Of a stretch of DNA of 43,368 nt, positions 34,146-43,368 are shown in pieces. The position numbers and the translations under genes were made by a program. The notes under the pieces were generated by a model, which was not told the origin of the DNA, ran no database searches, and was given only the letters and a program-made list of their open reading frames with translations. Source of the stretch: Bigelowiella natans CCMP2755 (taxonomy: Eukaryota; Cercozoa; Chlorarachniophyceae); contig ADNK01001868.1 in the NCBI GenBank assembly GCA_000320545.1, positions 15,001-58,368 of the forward strand, read 5' to 3'. Position 1 is the first letter of the stretch. Every line of letters begins with the position of its first letter.

Positions 34146-36215
34146 CTACTTCTCCTGTGTCTTCGAATCATCCTCTTTCTCGCTGTCGTCGTTGCTAGCT
34201 TTCTTCTCCGTGTGGTGTTTCTTAGCCTCTTCTTTCGCTGCTTTCGGAGCCATAGCATTGCCCAGGTACCTTCGGGGAAATGTACGTTAGATTGAACTCA
34301 CATATTTGGTAAAGATAGGGGCTGTGAGATTGGTAGCAGAAATATCATGATGATGATGATGATGACGATGATAGGAAAATTTTTTGAATTAATCATCTGT
34401 GAATCCTTGTTTCAGAGCAAGCTAAAATGCCGAGTGCAACAAGCATCGTTCGTGGTACATCTGCTCTTTCGCTGCAACGTCCTTCTCTATGTGCACGATG
34501 TTTGCGCTGTAATAACAATTGGAAAGAGTAGGAGAGTGACGAAGAGATTCAGTAATCACGAAATTACGAGTTAAAAGTCCATTTGGGTTAGTGGGCGATG
34601 TCTATGTACTTTATTGTCTTTTGCGACTCCATGATGTTCTTCATAATCACATCCCGCTGATTCCTCTCCGCGGTTTCGAAGCTGAAAATTAGAGAGAGGG
34701 GAGAAAGAGTAGTTTTGGTTGAGACACGATACAGAACAGGTATATACACGGGCCACAGCTCATCTCAACGGATCACGGAAGTAATGAGTTAAAGAAGCAT
34801 AGAAGAGTCAAACATGCAAAGTAATTCAAAACAAGGGTACCTCTTGCGCTTGCTCAAGCAACCAAGGATATCGTGCATCTTGATCAGCTGGGGGGAGGAG
34901 GAGGAGAACAAGGATAGAATCGTTTAAACAAGCACGACCAAACAGGACACAAATAAAAACCATGAAACTTTAACTTCAGGTGTAATCGTTCGGCAACTTT
35001 CATCCTCCCCTTCTCTTCTATTTCCTCCCCACCACCGCATATCTTACCTTCTGGCGCTCGTTAAGAGTCTTGATGCGTCCTTCTGACTTTGCGATGAATC
35101 TGGCTTCTTCCTTCAGCTCCTCCTTAATCTGTAGAAAGGGGGCCGGAGAAAGACGGGGAGCAGATGGAGAGCAAACAGAAATTGAGTCTCACAAATTTGT
35201 TGCAATCGAGGTGGTGATAGAGAACCTGATTGAGCTCCATAATTTTCTTGTTCAGGTAAGCGGTCATCTGCTCGACGTAAAGCTATGGAGAGGGGGTCCA
35301 ATGAGGGTATAATTCAGCGTTGAGGGAAGAGTGCGGACAGAGAAATAAGTACGAATACGAGAAGACAGTGACTTCTGCTTTTGTGAGGAATAAGAAATCG
35401 TGTTGAATTGGCAATTCCATTCGGCTCTGCATACCCTTCTTTGCTGAGCGAAAGGCTTCTCCTGTTCCAGTCTCGAGGCCAGCTTGGTCTGCTGCATACG
35501 GATCCTTTGGATTTCGGAGACGGTTTGAATGCGAAGAGGGCAAGCGGGGACCTGATTGATGAATAGAATCCTATTAACAAATCTTCGATGGTGAGGAAGA
35601 GCGGGAATGCTGCATCCAGCATAATCACAGCCGTCTACTCGTTGCAGATGGCGAGAAAGAGTCACAGAGATACAAGTGCAAGGAGCCCTTAAGACTTCAT
35701 TTTTTCTGTTTTCTCTATAACCACCCTACCACCCCAGCCTACGGAAGGAATTCACTGCCGATCCTTTTTAAAATAGTGTTTTGGCAACTACCTCCGAAAT
35801 CTGGCTGGCTTCATGGGTGTAGTCCGCTGGAGTGTCCACTGAGAAGTCATCATGGACAACAGGAACCATGGCGAAAGCTGGAGCCTGCCACTATAAAAAT
35901 AAGATAGGTTTTTTAGAAAAAGACAGATTTTGAATGAGTGTTCTATGCTCAATGTTATCTGTTTGTCATTTAAGTATTAAATATAGATATACTAACCTGA
36001 TTACTAGTGCTGTTGACCAAGGCCTCTATCTGAGCATTCACGGTCGCTTCTGTACGCATAACTTCAGAGATCACACCTTCACCATAAACCTTGAAATACA
36101 AAATCATTGTTACTTCCAAAGAACCAATGGTAAGTGGAGCTATGGGCAAGGGTGTGAACGTGCCGACCTTGGTGGAAAACAGTGTGGCGGCAAAGAGCAG
36201 AGAGAGCATCGGCAT
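34146..36215 (-). CDS. Orphan coiled-coil protein with hydrophobic N-terminus
   Basis: Nine exons agree in phase: 36114-36215, 35997-36089, 35792-35890, 35435-35551, 35226-35282, 35048-35128, 34841-34887, 34610-34681 and 34146-34269, giving about 263 residues. The start MPMLSLLFAATLFSTKVGTF looks like a signal peptide or membrane anchor. Residues 35-97 are mixed (EVMRTEATVNAQIEALV, VVHDDFSVDTPADYT). From about residue 98 to 220 the chain is charged and helical with coiled-coil spacing (LASRLEQEKPFAQQRR, EQMTAYLNKKIMELNQ, IKEELKEEARFIAKSEGRI, RNQRDVIMKNIMESQKTIKY). The tail is Lys/Glu/Asp-rich (KEEAKKHHTEKKASNDDSEK). I do not recognise the family. The clean splice phases make the model credible. 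It shares a 285-bp promoter region with the FKBP12 gene. Confidence 0.7.
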
Positions 36216-36500
36216 GGTAGGAGTGGGGATGCGATTTTTGAATTTGAATCAGATGCTGCCGAAAAGATCTTTCAGAGAAAAGAAAAATCTGAAAACGCAA
36301 GCCATTTTGACGGAAATACTACCTTTTTAATGGGCAAAATGGGATATTCGATGGAATCATGGACTAATAAGCTAAAAAGCGTGTAGAAGCATGTCGTTTT
36401 AAAAATAAATCATGGATTTTATGCAAAGACGATGAATAAACGTCGATCAGTTATGTCTGAATTCTTCGGCCTCCTCATTAAAGAGATATCGAAGCGAAGA
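36216..36500. promoter_or_regulatory. Head-to-head promoter region between coiled-coil and FKBP12 genes
   Basis: The shortest divergent interval in the window at 285 bp, A/T-rich and without microsatellites. No specific motif is recognised. Confidence 0.45.
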
Positions 36501-36935
36501 ATGGGTGAGTCGCAGAAAGGAAGGTGGGCGGGGGGTGGGTTGAGAAACAGGGCTTTCAAGACGCAATTCCTTTGGAATCATGTCTCAGTTTCAAAAATCT
36601 TCGACTATATTATCATGTTATTGTGACCTGATTTCTCACCTGGCGGCCCACTTTCTTAGGAGTCGAGAAAACAACGATTAAAGCAGGTATGGAGAGGGGG
36701 GGTTCTGGTCCTACTTGTTGATGTAGAGTGGGATTCACTGTTAGCTTCATTCGCTTATTACGAAATAATAGACCATCACGAAGTAATAAACCATCAGGTG
36801 ATGGAAAGACCTTCCCAAAGAAGGGCGATGAACTCACCATGCATTACACTGGCACATTCAGCGGAACGCAAAAGGTAGAAACGTCAAGAAAAGCTGATGG
36901 TAGCCGCCATCACGACGATCATAATGATGCTAGTG

Positions 36936-36994
<59 letters not shown>

Positions 36995-37606
36995 CCAAGG
37001 AAGTCTCAAAGGTAGTACTGTTTGTGTTCTAAGGTTTTCGACAGCAGCGTGAGCCGTGGCCAACCCTTCAAGTTCGTTATTGGCATTGGCCAGGTTGCGC
37101 ACAGCGAGAAGCAAAACAGTACTGAGATGATGTCCCCGGGGAGAATATCGAGGGGGGTGGGGGGGGGTTGGGGATTGTTGGTGTAACTGTTGCTCTTGAT
37201 TTGATTCGCAAAATAACATCCCCCCTCCCCTCAGGTGATCAAAGGTTGGGACGAAGGAGTCATGCAGATGAGTAAGGCCAACGCCCCCCTTTAACATCTC
37301 TGCTTCTTCGTTTTCCATGACCTCCTACTCCACGCCATGTTGACTGAAATACGCACTTGCTATTCTTCATCAGGCCTTGGCGAGAAAGCCAAGCTCGCTA
37401 TCTCATCTGATTATGCTTACGGTTCCAGAGGAGCTGGAGGGGCCATTCCTCCCAACTCTGATCTGGATTTTGAGGTCTATTCTCGACGTCCGTTTTTTAA
37501 TATTGAAACACCGTTTTAATGGTACCTGCACACCACTTTCCACTAGGTTGAGCTCCTGAAGATCGGAGGCAGCGGCTCCGACGGTGGAGGATGCACGTTG
37601 ATATGA
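36501..37606 (+). CDS. FKBP12 homolog: FKBP12-type peptidyl-prolyl isomerase with C-terminal CaaX box
   Basis: Seven exons: 36501-36504 (only ATGG), 36660-36686, 36798-36874, 37034-37093, 37235-37271, 37374-37474 and 37547-37606, giving 121 residues. The fold is complete: MGVEKTTIKAGDGKTFPKKG, LTMHYTGTF, FDSSVSRGQPFKFVIG, VIKGWDEGV, DYAYGSRGAGGAIPP and FEVELLKI. The pocket residues equivalent to human Tyr26, Phe36, Asp37, Phe46, Trp59, Tyr82 and Phe99 are all present, so FK506/rapamycin binding and prolyl isomerase activity are likely. The usual protein ends just after VELLK. Here a Gly/Ser linker follows, then the final four residues CTLI, a CaaX-type prenylation signal. Membrane attachment is inferred. 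Confidence 0.95.
36939..36990. repeat. (AT)n microsatellite
   Basis: Perfect AT run in the intron between FKBP12 exons 36798-36874 and 37034-37093. Confidence 0.95.
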
Positions 37607-38596
37607 TTCGTCAACGAATCTAGAAAGTTTATTAGTTACAAGTGTGCTGCGAATCAAAGCCGAAACGGTGGAATAACTCACGACACGCTTGTATCTTTTG
37701 TCAAAAAACATAACTCGTGGCTATATCGGCATAAAAGACTAATTATGCTTGTCATATTATCTCGATCACGCACAGACATGATACAATTCGATGGCGGATT
37801 TATGTAAAGCGCGCATCTCTATAAAAGTTCACATATGAATTAGATACAAAGCACATGCGGCGCAACAGTCAAATATCACAAGACGACCGTCGCGTCATTT
37901 TGTGCTCATGATTGCTAGATTGTGTAGTACAGCTAGACAGGCTAGCAGGGTATGAATCTGTATGTCTTCTAGCTCTAGTAGCTAGCTAGGCTAGTTAGTG
38001 GGCCTTTGTTCTGTAATATGTGTTTACAGCATGTTCAATTATTATTATTCTAATGTAGCTTTGCAAAGCCGCATCGCAGCTACTGCACTCAAATATTTTA
38101 GCGTGGCCAATAATTAGTGCAGGCAACATTTTCTAGATTTTGCTTTCAGCACATCTAGACACATGTGCTTAGATGTGCATGATCGACGCATGCTAGCATG
38201 TGCATGGCCTGCGATTCCGTACACTGAATTCCTTTTAACTGCTTGCGACTATCCGCTCGCGGAGGTTTCGTAAAAACTTTACATGGAGTGTGACGCACGT
38301 GTTATACGCAATAGATGCAAATCATGCGATGCTAGAATGCTAGAATGCTGTGATGCATATACTGTGTCTCTATCTATGTATGTAAAATTTCGACGAATCA
38401 GCGCTCAACATATTCATTATTTCTTTAGGTTTGTTGCAATAGTATGGATTCCATCTTTGAAGGCCTCGAAGTTGGAGTGCATCACCTGCGGTATTTAGGC
38501 AAATGAAGAGGATGAGGGGGGGAAAGACGATAAGACGAGCACAAGCTTTTATTTGCGTAAAAGACATTATTAACAATGCATTGAGACTGCTCAATG
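37607..38596. other. Tail-to-tail intergenic spacer 5, CTAG-rich
   Basis: About 14 CTAG tetramers occur in 990 bp, densest at 37915-37995 (including GCTAGCTAGGCTAG). CAGGCTAGCAGG at 37938-37949 repeats a word from spacer 1. CGCATGCTAGCATGT at 38187-38201 repeats one from spacer 3. There is no gene and no microsatellite. Confidence 0.7.
38187..38201. repeat. Shared palindromic word, copy in spacer 5
   Basis: Fifteen nt identical to 23258-23272; see spacer 3. Confidence 0.85.
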
Positions 38597-39101
38597 TTAG
38601 TCGTTTTCGCGCATGTCTATTAAGTGCTCCCCCACCTTGTGCACCATCTGCTTATAGTCTTTTGCAGCCTGGTCATCATTGAGCTCGAGTGCGAGCCGAG
38701 ACTGGGGGTGGTGATAGTGCGTTAGTACAAGAAGAGAGGGGAAAATCTGCACAAATCCTCATGAAAAGTAATAGCCCGTAATCTTCTTCTTCTTCTACTT
38801 CTACTAAGCTACCCTGACACAAGTGAGGTTGTCCTTCTTGTTTCCGGCCCAGTCCCCCGTTAAGTAAATGAGGTTCAAAATCAGACATGCGTCACGCCTA
38901 ATCAGCAGTAATTTTTTTTTGGGAGGGGGGGAGGGCGGGGGATAGAGCAGGTCGTCAGGAAAACTCTGTGTTTTACGCTCACACCATTAATGCAAAACGG
39001 CTGACGATGATGACAAATTCGCTCAATGAAGAAGGCACCGATGAAAGTAAAGTAGGCAGATCAAACAAGCCACAGGGTTGCGCTCTCCCGCCCCCCCCTA
39101 T

Positions 39102-39149
<48 letters not shown>

Positions 39150-40478
39150 ATACACACACAGATAGACACACGCAAGCACACAGAGGCATGCACCCACCGC
39201 AGAAGGTTATAGGAGAGGCACGATTTCTCATAGAACTGCTCTTCGAATTCAGCACCTATCGCACAGCAGCAGCAGCAGCAGCAGCAGCCAAATTAATGTG
39301 CCCCTCACAATCTCCCAGAGCATGATGAATACAGGTACAAGATTTGCCAAGATAGATCGCAATAAACATTTCTATCCCCCCCCCCCCCCCCCCCCCTCCT
39401 CTCATCCCTCCACTCTGCGCAACAAATTCTATAGTCGACATCATCTTGTCTCCTCCCCACCTACCTCCCATCGCGTCCATCATGTCCTTCGTGAACTTGA
39501 CTTTCGGGGGGAAGGGCTTCGGATCCCTGAAGATATATATAATCGTAGTAGCGAGAAGCGGTTACGACGATAGTGTCTACCCGTGGGATTGGCAGCAGTA
39601 ATTTTAGAGCGGCTGTTCTTCTTCTTCTTCTTTTTCTTTTTCTTCTTCTTCTTGTGACGATGGGTGTGCTCGACGCACGTATTTACCCCGCCACTACCCG
39701 CCGCACTTCATTGTCTTCTTTATTTATATTAATTTTCTTCTAAGTCTCTCCCCAATTCTCTCCCCGCCCACTCACCAACGCACGCACCCACTCACTCACC
39801 GGCCAAATATGTATCCGAAGTCTATGTGTAACATGTGCCCGTCTTTCGTCAGAAGGATATTGTCCAAGTGCCGGTCTCCGATCGCCAAGATGTACCTGTG
39901 CAGCCGACACTCACTCTCGTCACTCACTGATGCTATAGCCAGTGTTGGATTCGTGGACGATATATATGTGTGTCTATAACACCTCATAGCAAAAACGACG
40001 CAGCAGCAGCATCAGCAGTAGTAGCAGTAGCAGTAGTGGTAGTAGTAGTAGTAATAGTGGTAATAGCATTAGTGATCGAAGTGCATACGTCAGAACTGAG
40101 TAGCCAGCGGAGGAGCGCACCCAGTTGCTCAAGGCGTTTTTAATAAGCTTTGCCTTCGGGTTGTGCTCATGGAGGAACTTGGAGATCTCTTTCCACTCGT
40201 CGATTACGCTCGCTACGGTGCTGCAGCCCGGCACGAATTCCACAACGCCATCTGATGCGCTCCACCCTTGCACGTCAAACGATATTATCTCTAGGTCGAG
40301 CCCTAGGGAAGAATAAGAATAAGGGGGGGGCGGGGGGGGGGGGGGAGGGATCTTCAGATGAGAGGAGGAGAGGGAGGATCGAGTGCATGGGTGTGATAGG
40401 GTGCGGTTCAAGTGCTACTGCTACAACCTCTACTGGCTGTGATCAAAAGACATTTGTTTGATATTTATTATAATCTGC

Positions 40479-40529
<51 letters not shown>

Positions 40530-41893
40530 CGTGTATGCGCTTGTTGATGAGCTATGCCTGTGATAAGTGAGATCGTAACACCACCACCACCATCATAACA
40601 CCCCTTTCTCCCTCCATCTCTTCTATTCGCCACCATTCCTACCACGAGCACTCCTTACTCTCCTCCTCCTCTTTCCACCTATCGCTACTACTAGTGTTAC
40701 CTCGCTTCTTCAGCCTAGAGTCCATGAGCTTCACCAGCTGCATGATCAGCTGGTCTTGCCGCAGATCGTCTCCGTCTTTGAAAATCACCCGCACGAGCTC
40801 CTCCGATTCATGCCGCTGGAAGGCGAGTAGGACCTTTCGGTTGCAGGAAAGGGGGGGGGGGGGGGGGAGGAGGAGATGAGCAAGTGTGAGAACCATTATT
40901 TCCGGAGGATTATGAGGATGTTAAGTGCGGGGGGAAAAGGGGGGGGAGGAGGCGGTTCTTACAGGGAAGGCGTTGGACGCGAATACGGTGGATTTCTCCG
41001 GGACAAGCCCCTGGTTAAGATGTGATGAAGGCGTTAGCTAGGATATGCATTGATGCGAGCAATGACGATGCAGATATGATAACCCCCGTCACTACCATCT
41101 TCCACACAGAGAGACAGAAAGAAACGGGGCGAGAGCAGAAGCAGGAGGAGGACGCAATGCAGTCATCATCATCACCGTGATAAGGACGGAAGGATCCAGA
41201 GGAAATCGCACCTTAATCAACAAAGGAAAGACGCAACTCAATGATAAATAAAAAAAATGTAGATGTATATTATGTGTGTATACATAAATGTGTGTATATA
41301 AAGGCAGCGCCCTCCCATCATCACCCCCCCCCGCCTCCATATTTGTATCTATCGCGTGTTTCGAGCGGTCAGTGGAGGGAGATTGGGAGTCGCCGTCACC
41401 GGTCTCTTGAAGTTGGTGAGGTGTGCAAATTTGCCTCTCTTCTGCAGCGAAGAACGCAGGATCTCGATGCGACGACTCTGTTTGCCGCCCTTCGCTGACA
41501 CCATGCGGCACAGGGAGCGGATTCCCTCCACCTGAGAGTAAACAACAAGAACAACAATTGGGATTGTTATTACAGCAGCAGCAGCAGCAGCAGCAACAAC
41601 AAACAACAAACAAGATGGGGGGGGGGGGGGAAGGAGAGAGAGAGAGGGGTGAAGACTCATATTCGCCACTGTGCTTTTTTTCCTTCTTCTCCTTCTTCTT
41701 TTTCTTCTTCTGTTCTTTCGTTCAAACCATTTCCATTTGTAGCTCGATATCCGCTTTCCATTGTTTCCCCTCCTCTGTCTGGCCGAGGTAGTTGGACCTA
41801 AACAGAGAGTAGTAGCACACAGATGATAATGATGATGATGATGATGATGATTACGCATGCTGCTGCCGCCGCTGCTGTCGATGTTGTTGTTGT

Positions 41894-41928
<35 letters not shown>

Positions 41929-42207
41929 GATGATGATGGTAATGGTGATGATGAAGGATACATACCGAAACTCCTTCAAAACGGCGCTGTACATCTTTGG
42001 CGATTCCGCGGCCTCCACGGTGAGGTACCAATTCACCGCGTTTGCCATTGCCAGCTTTTGTGACGACCTTAGAGGTGGGAGAAGAATAAGCAGAAGAAGA
42101 AGATGAAGAAGGAGAAGTGATAGGGAAAAGAAAGAAGAATGGACGACGGGAGATGCAAAGGCAGTGAAAGGGGGTAAGAGAAGGTGATGACAACTACACA
42201 CCCAAAG

Positions 42208-42257
<50 letters not shown>

Positions 42258-42710
42258 CGGAGAGCAATTGACACATAGCTTCTACACTCCTCCTGACCTC
42301 TTGCAAATGAACGATGAGAGCGGCGATGGATACCTAAAGTGTCATCAAACTATGCATGAGGAAGAGCGCAAAACACACGCACGCGCACAGACGCCACACC
42401 AGCTACTGCCATAACTACGCCTACAACAACAACAACAACTACTACTACTACTACTGCTACTTGTACTACTCACTTGCTTTCGTACTGCAGAGCCTGAACC
42501 AGCAGCATGAGGTACTTTTCGATCTCCTGGTTGGTTTCCTTGTCGAGCTGCTTCACCGCAAACTCACGCACGTCTGGGTTCAAAAAGTCCTCGGAGAGCA
42601 GCTCTAGAGCGTCTTCGCTCGTGACCGTGTTCTCCTTCTCCCACAGCGGCAGCATCTTCAGCGCCTCCTCCCTCTCGTCAGGGTCATTGAACTCCACGCA
42701 CCGCAGGAAC
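38597..42710 (-). CDS. VPS34/PIK3C3 homolog: Class III phosphatidylinositol 3-kinase (Vps34), N-terminus outside the window
   Basis: Twelve exons, all in phase: 42474-42710, 41966-42067, 41728-41797, 41400-41531, 40963-41010, 40701-40833, 40089-40302, 39800-39895, 39465-39526, 39198-39255, 38813-38897 and 38597-38701. The first has an in-phase acceptor, so the N-terminal C2 region lies to the right. The PIK helical domain is seen ([26 protein letters not shown]), then the kinase: [40 protein letters not shown], the catalytic loop [16 protein letters not shown], and a class III activation segment [11 protein letters not shown]. Vps34 makes PI3P from phosphatidylinositol on endosomes and autophagic membranes. 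The protein ends in [10 protein letters not shown] and lacks the aromatic WR-type tail of many Vps34 proteins. Confidence 0.92.
39105..39147. repeat. (CT)n microsatellite
   Basis: CT run in the intron between the last PI3-kinase exons. Confidence 0.95.
39265..39397. repeat. (CAG)n run and poly-C run
   Basis: CAG repeat at about 39265-39288, close to the acceptor of exon 39198-39255, and about 20 C residues at about 39377-39396. Confidence 0.9.
40478..40527. repeat. (CG)n-(TG)n compound microsatellite
   Basis: CG alternation followed by TG alternation in an intron of the PI3-kinase gene; both are Z-DNA-prone sequences. Confidence 0.95.
41575..41596. repeat. (AGC)n trinucleotide repeat
   Basis: AGC run just upstream of exon 41400-41531 in gene direction. 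A G run follows at about 41616-41628. Confidence 0.9.
41826..41950. repeat. Two (GAT)n tracts
   Basis: GAT runs at about 41826-41851 and 41898-41940 fill the intron between exons 41966-42067 and 41728-41797. Confidence 0.9.
42207..42254. repeat. (GA)n microsatellite
   Basis: GA run in the intron between exons 42474-42710 and 41966-42067. A (CAA)n-(CTA)n tract lies at about 42422-42463 in the same intron. Confidence 0.95.
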
Positions 42711-42879
42711 CTAGGGGGGGGGGGGAGACGGGGAGGGGGGATGGCAAAATGACATTAAGGTTAGATGGGGGCATCAATGCTTCGGCCTGCAATGATTGTG
42801 TCAGTTGCGTTGTTGCGGCAAGTTACGGACTGCTACTTGCTCAATAATCAGAGCAACACTACGAGATCTCATTCTTGCC

Positions 42880-42910
<31 letters not shown>

Positions 42911-43368
42911 CACATTCATTAGTTGTTGGAAAACGTCGTTGATGGATATGGTGGTTGTCCGAAGAAGCTAGCAGCTCTATTATAGTTCTCCACGGCAGCA
43001 CAAAAATCGTCGGCTATCATCCCCGATTATTGCCAATTTCTCCTCCGCCTCCCCCCCCCCCCCCCCCCTTCTTTTCGTTCTTTTCCTTCCTTTTAAGTTA
43101 TTACTAACAGGGGGGTTCTTTTTGCCCGGACTTCCCACGGAAGCCCTCGTCGGTCTGCTTACTCCTGCCCCTCGAGTAGGGGGGGTATTTGATGGGGGGA
43201 GCCCCCTCATGCGTTGGGTATTTGGGATGTCGTTGCGTGGGATGTTTGGGGGGGGGTCTTTATTAGTGGGGGGGGGGTTTGTGTATTTTTTTCTAGTCCC
43301 GAGTGAAGTTTATATACGTACCTGTTCTTTTGATTATCATAATGTAAAACAGGAGTGATAATTCTCGT
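42711..43368. other. Right-edge segment, probably an intron of the PI3-kinase gene, with G-runs
   Basis: No exon is clearly recognisable. It holds a G run touching the acceptor at 42711, (TAG)n at about 42880-42910, a C run at about 43050-43069 and five separate G-runs of 6 to 10 bases between 43110 and 43277. Confidence 0.5.

Noticed and set aside
1-43368. CRISPR array, insertion sequence, phage, rRNA or tRNA genes
   Set aside because: I found no spaced direct repeats, transposase, terminal inverted repeats, rRNA cores or recognisable tRNA cloverleaf. The tandem repeats are ordinary microsatellites without spacers.
8437-43368. A functional lipid-signalling gene cluster (PIP kinase fold, S1P lyase, PI3-kinase, VASt)
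   Set aside because: Unrelated genes (FKBP12, GHMP kinase, Aha1) are interspersed, and eukaryotic housekeeping genes of this kind are common, so co-location is most likely chance.

Overview
This is a eukaryotic nuclear window. Its genes are broken into many small exons with GT-AG introns, and there is no operon structure, Shine-Dalgarno sequence or prokaryotic feature. I rebuilt ten genes by joining exons whose splice sites and codon phases agree; eight are complete and two run off the ends. Most have 9 to 18 exons in 2 to 7 kb. The introns are packed with microsatellites and long C or G runs. The gene set (Vps34-type PI3-kinase, S1P lyase, FKBP12, Aha1-type START domain, GRAM-VASt protein, a plant/algal LETM1-like protein) points to an intron-dense protist. 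The LETM1-like protein starts with a signal peptide followed by a basic, Ser-rich stretch, as in nucleus-encoded proteins of complex plastids. This suggests a secondary alga (chlorarachniophyte- or cryptophyte-like), but that placement is only an inference.

Layout, left to right: (1) + strand, 3' end of an unrecognised gene, 39-750; (2) - strand, GRAM-VASt membrane protein, 1519-7870; (3) + strand, divergent PIP-kinase-fold protein with an N-terminal membrane segment, 8437-15246; (4) - strand, Aha1/START-domain protein, 16249-18401; (5) + strand, galactokinase-like GHMP kinase, 18800-23098; (6) - strand, LETM1-like protein, 23761-28600; (7) + strand, sphingosine-1-phosphate lyase, 29310-33358; (8) - strand, orphan coiled-coil protein, 34146-36215; (9) + strand, FKBP12 with a C-terminal CaaX box, 36501-37606; (10) - strand, class III PI3-kinase missing its N-terminus, 38597 to beyond the right edge.

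Two large-scale patterns stand out. First, all ten genes alternate strictly in strand, so every gene shares a promoter region with one neighbour (285-709 bp) and a terminator region with the other (0.66-1.0 kb). Second, the five tail-to-tail spacers look alike and unlike everything else: they hold no microsatellites, are rich in CTAG and TGCATG words, and share exact palindromic words such as CGCATGCTAGCATGT. The most unusual proteins are the PIP-kinase-like protein with altered catalytic motifs, the CaaX-tailed FKBP12 and the Aha1 START domain with a novel N-terminal half. Several genes act on lipids or membranes (VASt lipid transfer, PIP-kinase fold, S1P lyase, PI3-kinase), but nothing here shows that they work as a cluster.
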